This document shows positions 20,501 to 34,118 of a stretch of 64,000 nt of DNA, one piece after another. A program made the translations under genes and the position numbers. The stretch lies in assembly GCA_965240325.2 (NCBI GenBank), contig OZ251234.1, forward strand, positions 558,001 to 622,000, read 5' to 3'. The number at the start of each line of letters is the position of its first letter. Within the stretch, counting starts at the first letter, position 1. The notes under the pieces were generated by a model. The model was not told the origin of the DNA and did no database searches. It was given only the letters and a program-made list of their open reading frames with translations. Origin of the DNA: Rebecca billardiae RCC1528. Lineage: Eukaryota; Haptophyta.

Positions 20501-23500
20501 GCGGCGCGAGCGCGTGCTGCTCTCGGCGCTGCTCACCGCCGACGTGCACGCGCGCGACATCGTCGCGCGCCTCTCCGACGAGAAGGCCGCGGGCCCGGAC
20601 GACTTTGCGTGGCAGCGCACGCTCCGGTACTATGCGGGCCCGGCGCCCGAGGAGGAGGCGCGGCTGTACTCGGACGAGTCGGACCCGATGGCGCGCTCGC
20701 GCGTGCGGCGCGGCGCGAGCAAGCCGGCGGGCGAGATGCGCGCGCCGCGCAAGCGCACCACCGCGCTCACGCAGGCGCTCGCGCAGGCCGTCGCGCGCGA
20801 GACCACCGGCGACACGATGCAGGCGCGCGCGGCGGCGGGCGGCGCGCTCGCCGGCGGGGACGAGGCCGTGACCGCCGTCGCGTACACGGTGTCGCAGCTG
20901 TACTCGTCGTTCGTGTACGGGTACGAGTACCTGGGGAACACGATGCGGCTGGTGGTCACGCCGCTCACCGAGCGCGTCGCGCTCACCCTCTCGCAGGCGC
21001 TCGCGCTCAAGCTCGGCGTCGCGGTGAGCGGCGTGCCGGGCGTGGGCAAGACGGAGACAGTGCGTGACCTGGGTCGCGCTTACGGCCGGCAGACGGTGAT
21101 CTTCGGCTGCACGGAGGCGCAGGACGCGGCGTCGATGGGGCGCGTGGTGCGCGGGATCGTCACCACCGGCGCGTGGGTCTGCCTCGACGAGCTCCACCGC
21201 ATGAGCACCGGCGTCCTCTCCGTCGTCGCGCAGCAGCTGCGCGCGGTGCAGCTTGCGCTTCGGGCGGAGGCGGCCGTCGTCGACCTCGACGGCGAGCAGT
21301 GCTCGCTGCAGCCGACGTGCGCGGCGTGCGCGACGCTCAACCCGCTCGAGCGCGGCCGCGCGACGCGCGCCGAGGTGCCCAACACGCTCAAGGCCCTCTT
21401 CCGCCCGGTCGCCATGCTGCGCCCGTCCATCGAGCTGATCGCCGAGCACCGACTGTACGCGTACGGTTACGCGTCCGCGACGCGGCTGGCGGCGCGCGTG
21501 GCCGCGTGCCTGCGGCTGCTCGAGCGGCTGCTCTCGGCGCGCGCGCACCACCACCTCGGGCTGCGCACGCTCGTGACGATCGTCGAGGTCGCGCGCGCGC
21601 TGCGCCACCTCCGCCCCGCCGCGCCCGAGGAGCCGCTGCTCGTGCGCGCACTCAGGACGGTCGTGGCTCCGATGCTCGACGGCCACGACTGCGTGCTGCT
21701 GCACCGCGTCGCGGCCTCGCTCTGGCCCGGCGAGGCGGCGGCGGCGGAGCTCGACGGGCTGCTCGACGAGGGCGCGGGGCGCAGCGCCGGCAAGGAGGAG
21801 GACGCGCCGCCGGCCGCGCCCGCCGCCGCGCCCGCCGCCGCGCCCGCCGCCGCGCCCGCCGCCGCGCCCGCCGCCCACGATGGCGCGCCCGCGGCGGACG
21901 CCGCCGCCGCGCCGCCCGCCGCCGCCTCGGCGGCGGGCGAGGGCGGGGGCGAGGGCGAGGGCGATGGCGAGGAGAGCGACGCGACGCTCGCGCAGCGCAT
22001 CCACGACGAGGACGCGCAGCTCCGCGCGCTCGTCACGCAGTCCGCGCGCGCAGACCTCCTCGTCCCCACCGTCGCGTTTGTGGACAAGTGTGTGCAGCTT
22101 CGGCAGGCGCTCGCCGCGCGCTCGGGGGTGATGCTCATCGGCGCGGCGGGCGCGGGCAAGTCGGTGGCGGTGCGCACGCTGGCGCGCGCGCTCGAGGGCG
22201 ACGACGCGTTCCGACCGGACACGGCCAGCTCGTTCGCGCAGCTCACCGTCAGCGAGACCACGCACACCTCCTCGCGCGCGGTCACGCCGGGCACGCGAGG
22301 CGCAACACCAGGCAGCCGCGGCGGGGCGCGCGCCGCGCCGCCGCGCGCGCCGCCCCTGGCGGGCACGCGCGAGGGCACGCCGGCCGAGACGCTGGACGAG
22401 ATGCTGGGCGCGCACCCGCCGCCGCCGCCGCGCGCCGAGCCCGCGCAGCCCGCGCCGCCGCCGCGCGTCGAGCCCGCCGTCGTCATCGCGCGGTGCAACC
22501 CGCTCAGCCACTCCCTGGGGGACCTCTTCGGCTACACGCTGGTCGGCGGGCAGGTCGGCGGGCGCGACGGCGGCGGCGGCGGCGGGAAGGGGGGCAAGGA
22601 GGGCGGGAAGGACGGGCGCGACGGGCCGACGACCGAGTGGGTCGACGGCGTCTTCACGCAGATGTACCGCGAGGCGGCCGAGGCGATGGAGTGGGGCTCG
22701 CACGCGTGGCAGTGGCTCGTCCTGGACGGGCCCGTGGAGGCGGCGTGGGCGGAGGGCCTTAACGCGCTCATGGACGACGGGCGGAAGCTCGTGCTGTCGT
22801 CGCACGAGACGATCGCGCTGGGCGCGCACATGCGCGTGCTCTTCGAGGTGAGCCACGTCGCCGCCGCCTCGCCCGCCACCATCTCGCGCACCGGCGTCGT
22901 GTGGTTTGGCGGCGGCGCCGAGGCGACGGTGCCACTCGCGGCGCGCGTGCGCACGTGGTGTGACAACCTGCCCGTGCCCAGCCCGTCGCTCGCGCCGGCC
23001 GGGTGGATGGAGGCGGTGGTCGACGCGCTCACGGACGCGGTGCCGGCGGCGCTCGCGCACATGGCGGGCGCGGGTGGCGCCGAGCCCTCCGCGCCCTCCG
23101 ACGGCGCGCGCGCGCGTCCGTTCGTGCCGACGGAGGAGGAGCACCACATCGAGGCGACGCTGCGGCTGCTGCGCGCGCTGCTCGAGCCGTTCCTGCTGAA
23201 CGCGGGCGACCCGGACGCGCAGGCGGAGCGCGGGATGGTGCCGGGCGGCAGCCCGCCCGGCACGGCGGGGAGCGCCGCCGAGCGCGCCGCCTCGCCGCCG
23301 CCGCCGCCGCCGCAGGGCCTCGAGCTGCCGCCCGCGCTCGCGCTCGGTCCCGCGGCGCTGCTCCGAGTCGCCAGGCCGCTCGTTCTTGTCGCGCTCACGT
23401 GGACGGTGGGCGCGGCGGGCGGCGCGAGCGCGCGCGAGGCGTTCAGCGCGTGGGCGCGCGAGCGCGCGGCGCGGTGGGACCTGCAGCCGCCGCTCCCGCC

Positions 23501-25634
23501 CACCGGGCTGCTGCACGACTACCGCCTAGTCGTGCTCGACCCGCCGTCGATGCGCGGCCAGCGCAGATCAATGGCCGGCCCCGCGCCGCGCACGAGCTTC
23601 GCCGCGCGCAGCTCGTCCGCGACTCGGCTGAGCACGGCGGGGAGCGCGAGCGGCCGGCTGATGAGGCTCTCCGCGAGCCAGCCGTCGCACGAGGCGCAGC
23701 TCGCCGCGCAGTTCTCGCTGCGCTGGGAGCCGTGGACCGCGACAGATCCGACGCTCCCGCGCGCGATCCGCTCGCGGCCCGCGGGCGCGGGCCAGCCGCC
23801 GGGCTCGATCTCGCAGCTCGAGCTGCTCGTGCCGACGTTGGAGACGGTGCGCGTGTCGTGGGCGATGCGCGCGCTCGCCGCGGCCGACGTGAGCGTGCTG
23901 CTCGCCGGCCCGTCCGGCTGCGGCAAGACGCTGCTCTGCCGCGACCTGCACGCACTCCAGCGGATGGGCGCGGCGGGCACGCTGCCAATCTCCTACTATT
24001 TGTGCTCGAAGACGTCTGTGGGCGAGCTGCGCGAGTTCTTGGAGGGGCAGCTGGAGCGGCAGGCGCAGACGGGCGGGTTCGCGCCGCCGTCGGGCGTCGC
24101 CGCCGTCTCCGTGCTGCTCGACGACCTCAACATGGTCCGCCCCTCGCTCTCTGGCTCGTGCCCGCCGCTCGAGCTCGTGCGACAGTGGATGGACGACGGC
24201 GGCTGGCACTCGCGCGCCACGTCCTCGCGCGCGTTCGAGTGGCGCTGGGTGGAGGGGCTGGTGGCGCGCGCGACGCTCGCGCCGAGCGGCGGCGCGCGGT
24301 ACCCCGTCTCCGCGCGCTTGCTGCGCCACTTCAACGTGATCGGCCTGCCCGCGCTCGACGACGGCACCATGTTCTCGATCTACACGGCCGCGCTCAGGAC
24401 GCCCGCGCAGCGCGCGCGCGCCGACGCGATCGTCGGCGCGACGATCGGCGCGTACCGCGCGGCGCTCTCGACGCTCCGGCCGACGCTGGACAAGCCGCAC
24501 TACGAGATCTCGCCGCGCGAGATCTCCAAGGTGCTCGAGGGCGTGCTCGCCGCGCCGAGCGAGCAGCTCACGCGGCGCGGCGGCGCGGCGCGGCTGTGGG
24601 CGCACGAGTGCGAGCGCGTGTTCGCGGACCGCTGCCTCGACACGTCCGAGGCGGTGTGGTTCGTGGGCAAGCTGCGCCAGCTGGCGGAGGAGCACTTTGG
24701 CGAGGGCGAGCTGCACCCCGAGGACGAGGAGGACGAGGACGCCGAGCGCGCGCGCGACGACGGCGAGGGCGGGCCGATGCCGCCGTTCGCCGACTTTGTC
24801 TACGGTGGCGCGGGCGCGGACGAGCCGGAGCCGCCGCCGCCGCAGCCGCCGCCGCCGCAGCCGCTTGCGCAGACGAGCGAGTTGAGCGCGGACGGCGGCG
24901 GCGGCGGCGGCGGGCGCTCGCGCCGGGAGTCGACGCAGTCGACCGAGTCGGCGCTCGCGCGCGCGGCCGCGCTCGGCGCCGGCGCCGGCGGCCTCGTGCG
25001 CCGCACGCCGTACGTGGAGGTTGACCTCCAGTCGCTGCACCAAGCGGTTTCGGAGCATCTGGACGAATACAACACAGCCGTGGCGATCGCCAACGGCAAG
25101 GACGAGGCCGCCGGCGCGGGCAGCTCGGCGAGCGCGCTCGCGGCGATGTCGCACGTGCGCTTCGCCGCGCTGCCCACGCCGGGCACGAGCCCGCTCTCCC
25201 TCGTGCTCTTCGAGGCGGTGCTACGGCACGTGGCGCGCGTGCACCGCGTGCTGCGGCAACCGTCTGGCCACCTGCTGCTGCTCGGCACCGGCGCGGCGAC
25301 CGGCCGGCGCTCGGTGGTGCGGCTGGCGGCGTTCATCGCGCAGGCGGAGTTCCTACCCGTCTCCTCGTCGTCGCTGTACACGCTCGCGCAGTGGCGCTCG
25401 GACCTCAAGCGCTGCGTGCTCCACGCCGGCCAGCAGGGCGAGCAGGTTGTAATGCTGATCTCAGAGGCAGCGCTCAACACGCTCGACGGCGACGACGGCA
25501 TCCTCGAGGACGTGAACCAGCTGATCAACACGGGCGAGGTGCAGGGGCTGCTCTCCGAGACGGAGCGCAAGGGGGTCGACATGGCGATGAGCGCGCTCCG
25601 CCGCGCCGAGCGCTCCGAGCGCGGCATGGGCATG

Positions 25635-25672
<38 letters not shown>

Positions 25673-28600
25673 CGGCGGCGGTGCCGGCGGCGGCGGCGGC
25701 GGCGGCGCGGACGACGGCGTGGCGGCGCTGGCTGAGCTCGAGGCTTCGACGCTCGGCTCTCAGCTCGCCAACACCAGCCGGTGGGTGCGGCGCGTGCGCG
25801 CCAACCTGCACCTGGTCTTCACGCTCACCGCGGGCGCGGACACGTTCCGCACGCGTCTACGCGAGTTCCCTGCGCTCACGCACGCGTGCACCATCAACGT
25901 CTTCTCGCCGTGGCCGGCCGAGGGTTTGCTCGCGGTCGCCGAAGACGCGTTCCTCGCCACCGAGCTGACGGACGAGACGGAGCGAGAGCGCGTGTGCCGC
26001 GCGTGCGCGGAGATGCACGCCGCGGCGCGCGCGATGGCGGACGACGAGCGCGTGGCGGGGTCGCACCACATGCACATCACGAGCCGGGACTTTCTGGAGT
26101 TTGTCGAGTGCGTCGCCTCCACGATCGTGGACAAGCGCACCGAGCTGCGCGACGCTCGCAAGCGGCTCGAGGTCGGGCTGGCGCGCATCCAGCACGCCAA
26201 CGCGGACGTCGAGTCGATGCAGGCGGAGCTCGAGCAGTCGGAGCCCGAGATGGTGGCGAAGACGCTCGAGGTCGACGAGATGACGCAGGTGATCTCGCAC
26301 GACCGCGAGGTCGTGCGCGAGGCGCGCGAGGTCGTGATGAAGGAGGAGGCGCTCGCGACGACCAAGGCCAACGAGGCGCGCGAGCTGCACAACTCGGCCG
26401 AGCGCGACCTCGCGGAGGCGCTGCCGCAGCTCGAGGCGGCGCTGCAGGGGCTCAAGGAGCTCTCGCAGAAGGACATCATTGAGATTGCGAGGTACGTCTC
26501 GCCGCCGCAGAAGGTGAAGCTCGTGCTCGAGGCGGTGTGCATCCTCTTCCACATGCGCCCGAAGAAGAAGGTGCTCCCGGGCGGCGCCAAGGCGGACGAC
26601 TACTGGGACGTCTCGCGGAAGATGCTCGGCGACGCGAAGGGGCTGCTCGACTCCATGCTCACGTACGACGCGGAGGGGCTCGAGGCGGACACGATCCGGC
26701 GGCTGCAGCCTTACCTGGACGACCCGGACTTCGAGCCGAACAAGATCGCCTCGGTCTCGCGCGCGTGCACCGCCATGTGCGGCTGGGTGATCGCCATGTC
26801 CAAGTACTACGCCGTCAACCTGGTGGTGCGGCCGAAGCGCGCGCTGCTGCTCAAGGCCAACGAGGACCTGCGCGTGCTGCAGACAAACCTCGCGCGGCTT
26901 CAGAAGCGGCTCACTCGGATCGAGTCAAAGATCTCGCAGCTGCAGGTGGACTACGACACCAAGATCGCCGAGAAGGCGGAGCTGCAGGGCCACGTCGAGC
27001 TGACGACCCTCCGGATCGGCCGCGCCAAGCGGCTCATCGCAGGCCTCTCGGGCGAGAACGACCGCTGGATCAAGGAGTTGGCCGCGACGCAGGAGTCGGA
27101 GGCGACGGTGCTCGGCGACGTGGTGCTGTGGGCCGCGGTGATCGCGCACCTCGGCCCGTTCGCGCAGAAGGAGCGCCTGCTCGTGATGCGGCAGTGGCAC
27201 GTCGTCCTGCGCGCCAACGAGCTGCACGTGCGCGCGCGCGCGCGCACCGCGACAGCCGCCCGGCGCACGCGCGCGCGCGCGCACCGCGCTCGCCCCTACC
27301 GCGCGCACGCGGCGCGGCGCGCGCGCGGCTGCTCAGCTCTCGCGGCGCCCCGCGCGCGCGCGCTCGCGCGCCGCAGACTTCCTCGTACGACATGCCGAAG
27401 CTGTTTGCAGTCGACCCGTTGCAGCTGCGCTCGATGCAGACGCGCGGGCTGCCGAGGGACCGGATGTCGTCCGAGAACGCGCTGATCCTGCAGCACAGGA
27501 AGCGGCCGCCGCTGCTGATTGACCCGCAGCTGCAGGTGCGGCGCACACGCCGCTGCCGCCGCCGCGCGCGCGCGCGCGCGCGCGGCAGCACGCCCTGCGC
27601 GCGTGTGCACGGCGCGCGCGCCGCGCTGACGGCGAGGCGAGTGCGCGCGCGCTACCGCCACGCGCCGCGCTCGCGCACCGCCGCGCGCCGCAGGGCACCA
27701 CCTGGATCAAGCGCATGGGCGGCGCGATCCGCCAGAGCCGGCTGCGCCGCACGGCCGCGCGCGGCGAGGAGGAGGACGGCGCAAGCGCGCCGCAGGTCGC
27801 CGTGCCCGCGCTCGTCGGCGCGGGCGCGGACGCGGCGGCGGGCGCGGGCGGCGCGCCCGCCGTCGTGCGCCAAGGCGTGGAGGTGACGGCGCTCGCGGAG
27901 CGCACGGCGCTGCACCGCATCGAGTCGGCGGTGCGCAACGGTTCGGTGCTCCTCGTCGAGAGTCTCACGGACGACGACCTCTCGGCGCGCGTCGAGCTCG
28001 TGCTGATGCCGCTCATCACGCGCGCCACCGCCGTCGACGAGAGCGGCGTCGAGCTCGTGCGGCTGCCCACCGGCTCGGCCTCGGCGCCGAGCGGCTCGGC
28101 CGCCGTGCCGTGGCACGAGCAGTTTGAGCTCATGCTCGCGACGAAACTGGCGAGCCCGCGCGTGGGTACTGGGCTGCGCTCGCGCGTCGCCCTGCTCAAC
28201 TGCTCCGTCACGCGCGAGGGCCTCGAGGAGCAGTTCCTCGCGATGCTCGTCGGGCACGAGCGGCCCGAGCTCGAGAGCGCCGCGCGGCACATCGAGACGG
28301 TCAACCTGCGCACCAAGGCGCAGCTGCGCGCGCTGCAGGACCGCGTGCTGCGGCTGCTGCGCGACGAGAAGACAGACCTCCTGGAGGCGGACGAGCTGGT
28401 CGACTCGCTCCACCGCTCCAAGGACACGGCCTTCACGCTGCAGAACAAGCTCGAGGAGGAGGCCACGCGCTCCACGCAGCTGCTCGAGACGCGCGACCGC
28501 TATCGCCCGGTCGCGCGCCGCTGCGCGACGCTCTTCTTCTGCCTGCGCTCGGTGCAGCGGCTGGCGCCCGTGTACGTGTGGAACCTGGACTGGTTCGTAC

Positions 28601-31600
28601 GGCGCACGCGCGAGGCGCTGCAGAGCGCGGGCGAGCGGGAGGAGCACGAGACGCAGGACCTGCGCATCACCAAGCTCAACGACGCGTGCGTGAGCGCGCT
28701 CTGGCGGGGCACGCACTTTGCGCTGCTCTCCCAGCACAGGCTGGTGTTCGCCTCGCTGATCGCCGCGCAGCTGATGATGCTCGATGACCGGGTCCAGCCC
28801 GCCGAGTGGAGCTACTTTGTGGGCACGGCGCGCGCGCCCACGAGCGCCTCGCCCGTCAGCCCGGCCGGCGGCAGCGGCGGCGGCCGGCGCTCGCGCGGCG
28901 GCGGCAGCGGCAACGGCAGCGGCGGCACCAGCCCGCGCCCCGGCGACGACGCCGCTGGCGAAGACGTTGTTGACTTGGACGCGGAGAGCGCGGCGCATGG
29001 CGGCGTGCCCTGGCTCACGCCGCGCGCGTGGGACGAGCTGCAGGAGCTCAGCGCGCTCGACGTGAACAGCAACGTGCGCGGGCCGCGCGGCAGCGGCTCG
29101 CTCCCCGCCGTCGCCGCCCGCGGCCTCACGCCCTCCGCCTCCCAGCGCTCGCTCCTCGCCGACGGCGGCGGCGGCGGCGGCGGCCCGTCGCTCGACCGGA
29201 TGATGCGCATGAGCACGGCGGGCATGAGCGAGGCGGGCAGCGACGTGGGCGGCCCGGCCGGGCTGCCCAAGCCGCCCAACCGGCCGTTCGAGGGCCTGGC
29301 CGAGCACGTGCGCTCGCACCCGGAGCAGTGGGAGCAGATCGGCACGGCGGAGGACGGCCACCTGCTGCCCTTCCCGTCCGAGTGGCGAGCAAAGCTGACG
29401 CACTTCCAGCGGCTGTGCGCACTCAAGGTGCTCCGCCGGGACAAGCTGGTCCACCTGCTCGCCGACTTCGTCACCTTCGAGCTGGGCGCGCAGTACGCGA
29501 CCAGCGAGACGCTCAGCCTCCGCGACGCGTACGACAGCGCGCCCGCACACGAGCCCATCTGCCTGCTGAGCGCGCCGAGCGCTGACCCTGTGCGCGAGCT
29601 GCAGCGGCTTGCGGACGCGGTGCTGGGCACGGCGCAGCTGCGCGTGACGGCGCTCGGGCAGGGGCAGGGCCTCGCCGCCGAGCGCGCGATGCTCAAGGGC
29701 GCCGAGCACGGCGACTGGGTCCTCCTGCTCAACTGCCACCTGCTGCCAGCATGGCTGCCGAGGCTCGAGTCGCTCGTGATCGAGCAGGTCGCGGCGATGC
29801 AGCGCAGGGACGGTGTCGCACCCACCGAGCTGGCGACGCCGACGGGCTCGGAGGCGGGCGGCACGCAGCCCAAGCCCGACGCGGCGGCGCAGGGCGCGGA
29901 CGGCTTCCACTTCACCGGCCTCCCGCCCCCGAGCGCTTCGCCGTCGGGCGGCACCGCCGTCTCGCCCGCCAAGCCGGCCGCCAAGTCGCCCGTCCGCTCG
30001 CCGGCGCGCTCGCCCGCCAAGCTGGGCGCCTCCCGCCGAGGCTCCGGTGCCTCCAACGACGACGAGACGTCGCCGTCGGGCGCGGCGCGCCGCGGCGCGG
30101 GCGGCATCAAGCCGGGCTACCGCCTCTGGCTCGCCACCTCGCCCACCGCGCCCTTCCCGGCGCCCATCCTCGAGCTCGGCTTCAAGTTGGCGTACGAGCC
30201 GCCGCGCGGGCTGCGAGCCAACGTGCAGCGCTCGCTTGGCTCGCTCGCGCCGGCGTGGCTGGCGCGGCAGCTGGAGGAGCCGCGGCGCTGCCGCGTGCTC
30301 TTCGCGACGTGCGTGCTGCACGCGCTGCTGCTCGAGCGCGCCCACTTCGGCCCGCTCGGCCTCTCGCGCAACCACGGCTTCGACGAGTCCGAGCTCGAGT
30401 CGTCGCTGCGACACCTCGAGCGGCTCGTGCGGCCGGGCGCGCGCGTGCCGACGGCTCTCATCCGGCTGCTGTTCGCGGGGGTCAACTACACGGGGCGCGT
30501 GGCGGACGACTGGGACGCGCGCGCGGTGCTCGCGCTGTGCGACGCCGTCGTCGTCGCGCCCGCCGAATCGATCGAGGCCCCGCTCCAGGCCATCGCCGAC
30601 GCGGCGGCCGAGGAGGTTCGCATCGACGAGGCTCTGCTCTTTGCGCAGGCGCAGGCGCGCGCGGCCGCGTCGGGAAAGCTGAGCGGCCCCGCGGTCGCGC
30701 CGATGGGCGAGCCGCTGCTGGACGACCTGGCGGACGAGGAGGTCGCCGCGGAGCGCAGGTTCGCCGGCTCGCTCTCCGCCGACGAGCTCCGCGCGCTCCG
30801 CGCGCTCATGCCGCCGCTGAGCGTCGGGACGCCGTCGGAGCTGCTGGGGCACGCGGCCACGCTGCCGGCGCACGGCAACGCGTCAGTATTCTGTATGGAC
30901 GGGAACGCCGCCGCGCGCCGCGCCGAGGAGGAGGGCATGGTCGTGCTCGCCGGGCTGGAGCAGCTCGAGCCGAGCACGGCCAAGTCGCTCAGCACGCACG
31001 CCGCGCTCCCCACGCCCACGCCGCTCATGGCGGGCGGGCGCATCGAGCGCGCGCACCGCGGCCGGCGCGCGTCGCTCGTCGCGGCCGTGAACGCGCGCGC
31101 GGCCGAGCGCAGCATGATCCGCGCCATGTGCGCAGACCTGCTTGAGTACCGGCTGCACCGGCTGCCGACCGCCGAGCTGACGCAGCGCGTGATGGCCGAC
31201 GCCTCGCTCACGTCCGACGCGGACCTCTTCGACGAGGTGCTGCTCCAGGTGGGTGCTGCCGCGCCGCGCCGCGCCGCGCCGCGCCAGACACGCGGGGGAG
31301 GGCCTCGCAAGCGCACGCTCGCGCGCGCGCCTCGCGCGCGCGGTGTGTGCTGAGCGGCGCGCGGCGCGCACGGCACGCCCTGCTGCCCCCGGCGCGCGCA
31401 GGAGGCGGAGCGGTGCAACCGGCTCGTCGCGGTCGTTCGCGCCTCGCTCGTCAGCCTCACCGAGGCGCTGGACGGCACGACCCTCATGTCAGAGGAGACG
31501 GAGCAGATGGCCGACGCGATCGCGAGCAACGCGGTGCGTGGGCGCGTGCGCTCGGCCGCGCCGAGAGCGGGCGCGCCGCGGCGTGCGTGGGCGGCGCCGC

Positions 31601-32551
31601 CGAGCGCGAGGTCGCAGCAGCGCGGGCTCCGGCCACATCCGCCTTCCGCGCGCGGCCGCCGCGGCCCATGCTCACACACACCGCGCGCGCGCGCCCCGCC
31701 GCCCGCCCGCCCTCCACCTCTGGTCGCGACCCGCCGCCCGCCCGCCCGCCCGCCCGCTCCGGGCGCAGGTGCCGCCGTCGTGGTCGCTCGCAGCGTACCC
31801 GTCGTCGAAGCCGCTCTCGGGCTGGCTGCTCGAGCTGCAGCAGCGGCTCGACTTCTTCGCGCAGTGGATCCACACCGGCCGGCCCGCGGCGTTCTGGCTC
31901 GGCGCCTTCTTCAACCCGTCCGCGCTGCTCGCGGCCGCGCTGCACCTCGCCGCGGGCGCGCGCCAGGTCTCGGCCGACCGCCTCTCGTTCAGTTACGAGC
32001 TCAAGGGGCAGATGCGCTCGGCCACGTTCACGCACGGCTTCGCGGCGGGCGTGCGGCCCGCGGCCGAGCCGGCCGGGACGCCCCCGGCCGAGGGCGCCGC
32101 GCGCCGGCCCTCGCGCTCGGAGGGCGCCCTCCTCGAGGCCCTGGGCGCCGACGACGTGAGCGCGATCGAGCGGGACACGCTGTACGTGCACGGCCTCTTC
32201 CTCGAGGGCGCGCGCTGGGACGCCGAGCGAGGGGTGCTCGCCGAGGCGCGACGGCGCGAGCCGTTCGCGCCGCTGCCACTCATCGCGCTGCGGCCCACCG
32301 TCGACCGGCAGCCGCCGCACGAGGGCGTGTACATCTGCCCCGTCTTCAAGACGCCCGCGCGCGTCGACCAAGTGACGCCGAGCGGGCAGGTGATGCACAA
32401 CTTTGTGACGAGCCTCGAGCTGCCGTCCGACGACAGCGGTCGGCTCGCGCCGTCCAAAGGAGGCGACGTGGCGAGCTGGCAGCTCGGGCACAGCCTCTCG
32501 CCGCACTGGGTGCGGCGTGGCGTGGCGGCGCTCCTCTCGCTGCCAGAGTAG
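14595..32551 (+). CDS. Axonemal-type dynein heavy chain
   Basis: Six exons (14595-17147, 17376-27227, 27377-27535, 27694-31248, 31402-31533, 31769-32551) give about 5,677 residues; all five introns are phase 0. Domains in order: N-terminal tail; linker with LCGPAMREHHW and FLSNDEVL (about 1300-1700); YGYEYLGNT; AAA1 P-loop GVPGVGKTET (about 2070) with LDELHR; AAA2 P-loop GAAGAGKS (about 2440); AAA3 GPSGCGKT (about 3029) with LLDDLNM; AAA4 GTGAATGRRS (about 3488); the stalk coiled coil with its microtubule-binding tip (PPQKVKLVLEAVCILFHM, about 3890-3990); AAA5 (GLPRDRMSSENALIL); AAA6 (NCHLLPAWLPRLESL, FKLAYEPPRGLRANV); and the C-terminal domain (NYTGRVADDWDARAV, WVRRGVAAL). It should be an ATP-driven motor subunit in flagellar arms. 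It is much longer than the usual 4,000-4,600 residues because of Ala/Gly/Pro-rich inserts. The arm type was not resolved. A further 5' exon is possible. Confidence 0.93.
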
Positions 32552-32751
32552 CCCGGGCCATCGATGGCGCCGCCAAGCCGGACATCATCAGGAAAGGGGC
32601 CGGACCCGTGTCAACTTTTTGCCGGGAAGGACCGGACCGATTTTTCCCGCGCATGCGCGTGTGCGAGCGAGGCGACTGCGTAAAGTTCCGCGAGAATCTC
32701 GTGATCTCGTGCGGCGGTCCAGGGCGGTACGAGCCCGTTCGCGCGCGAGCG

Positions 32752-34118
32752 ATGTCCGACGGCGCGACCGCCGCGCCCGAGGCACTGGCGGCTTTCGAGC
32801 AGACGACAGAGTATGCCAACTACTTTGTCACGTACGGCTTCCTGTACCACCAGAAGCAGATGCTGGAGGATCACTCGCGCATGGTGAGCTATCGCGACGC
32901 GATTCTCGGCAACCGCGAGCGCTTCGAGGGCAAGGTGGTGCTCGACGTGGGGACGGGCTCAGGGGTGCTCGCGATCTGGTCGGCGCAGGCTGGCGCGCGC
33001 AAAGTCTATGCTGGTGCGTCGCGGCGTCGCCCCGTGCATCGCTCCGCGTGGGCGGCACTGACCGCGCGCGCACCCCGCACCCCATCGACTCGTCTTGCGC
33101 TGCCTGGCCGCACGCGCCTGCAGTCGAGGCCACGGACGCGGCCAAGTACGCACGCATGGTGGTGGCTGCGAACGGCATGAGCGGTGTGATCGAGGTGATC
33201 CAGGGCAAGATGGAGGACGTCACTCTGCCCGAGCAGGTGGACGTGATCGTCTCCGAGTGGATGGGGTACATGCTGCTGCGTGAGTCAATGCTCGACTCCG
33301 TCATCTACGCGCGCGACCGCTGGCTCAAGCCGGGCGGCGCGCTGTACCCGTCGAGCGCGACGTGCGTGCGTGCGCCGTGCCGCGCCGCGCGCGACGTGCC
33401 GCGCTCCCGCGCGCCTCGCCGGCCGCTCACCCTCCGCGCCCCTCGACGCGCGCCGCGCCGACACCCCCGCGCGCACGCGCGCAGCATGTACCTCGCGCCC
33501 ATCCAGACGAGCTCCCTGCAGGACCGCTCGGCGCAGCTGTCGCAGTCGATGCAGGAGTGGGCGTCATTTGTCGAATACATGCGCGCGGAGCACGCGATTG
33601 CGCTCGACTGCCTGAACGAGTCGTACGAGCGCGAGCACGGCGAGTACTACTTGCGCACGGCGCAGTGGCAGAGCCTCGACGCCAGCACAGTGGTCGGCAG
33701 GCCGTGCGCGTGGCACACGTTCGACGTCGGTACGGTGACTGTGGACGAGCTGAAGCGCGCGGCGCGCGGGCCCTTCACGTGCACCGTGCTGGCGACGGGG
33801 CCCGTGCAAGCCCTCGCCGGATGGTTTGACGTGCGCTTCGAGGGCTCGACCGAATCACCGGCGGTCGCGCCCGTTGTCCTCTCGACGGCCCCCGAGTGCG
33901 GGTACACGCACTGGGGCCAGCAGGTCTTTTTGCTTGTGAACGAGCTGCAGGCCCAGCAGGGCGACGTCATCGCGGGCGAGGCAGCGCTCACGCGCCAGCC
34001 GAAGAACGAGCGAACACTCCACCTCGACCTGACGTACGCGCTCCGGCGTCACTCGCCAGCCGCGCCGGCTGGAGAGGAGGTGGCGCCACAAGTATCCGTG
34101 CGCCATGCCATCGACTGA
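32752..34118 (+). CDS. Type I protein arginine methyltransferase (PRMT)
   Basis: Exons 32752-33013, 33124-33361 and 33485-34118 give 377 residues. Introns (110 and 123 bp) start GTGCGT and end TGCAG/CGCAG, and the joins rebuild ARKVYAVEATD and SSATMYLAPI. Motifs: YANYFVTYGF (SAM-binding helix), VLDVGTGSGVLAIWSAQAG (65-81, SAM site), the acidic VEA (88-90), the double-E loop with Glu132 in SEWMGYML and Glu141, and the THW loop (308-310). The enzyme transfers methyl from S-adenosylmethionine to arginines of nuclear or RNA-binding proteins; SEWMGYMLLRESM is closest to PRMT1/PRMT6-like type I enzymes. It begins 200 bp after the dynein stop on the same strand. An in-frame ATG at 32653 would add 33 residues, but the conserved fold starts after the one chosen. 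Confidence 0.92.

Noticed and set aside
17439-23516. A 2,025-codon open frame on the minus strand inside the dynein gene
   Set aside because: It is Arg/Ala/Leu-rich with no motifs, and antisense frames are open throughout this GC-rich region; the plus frame has clear dynein motifs.
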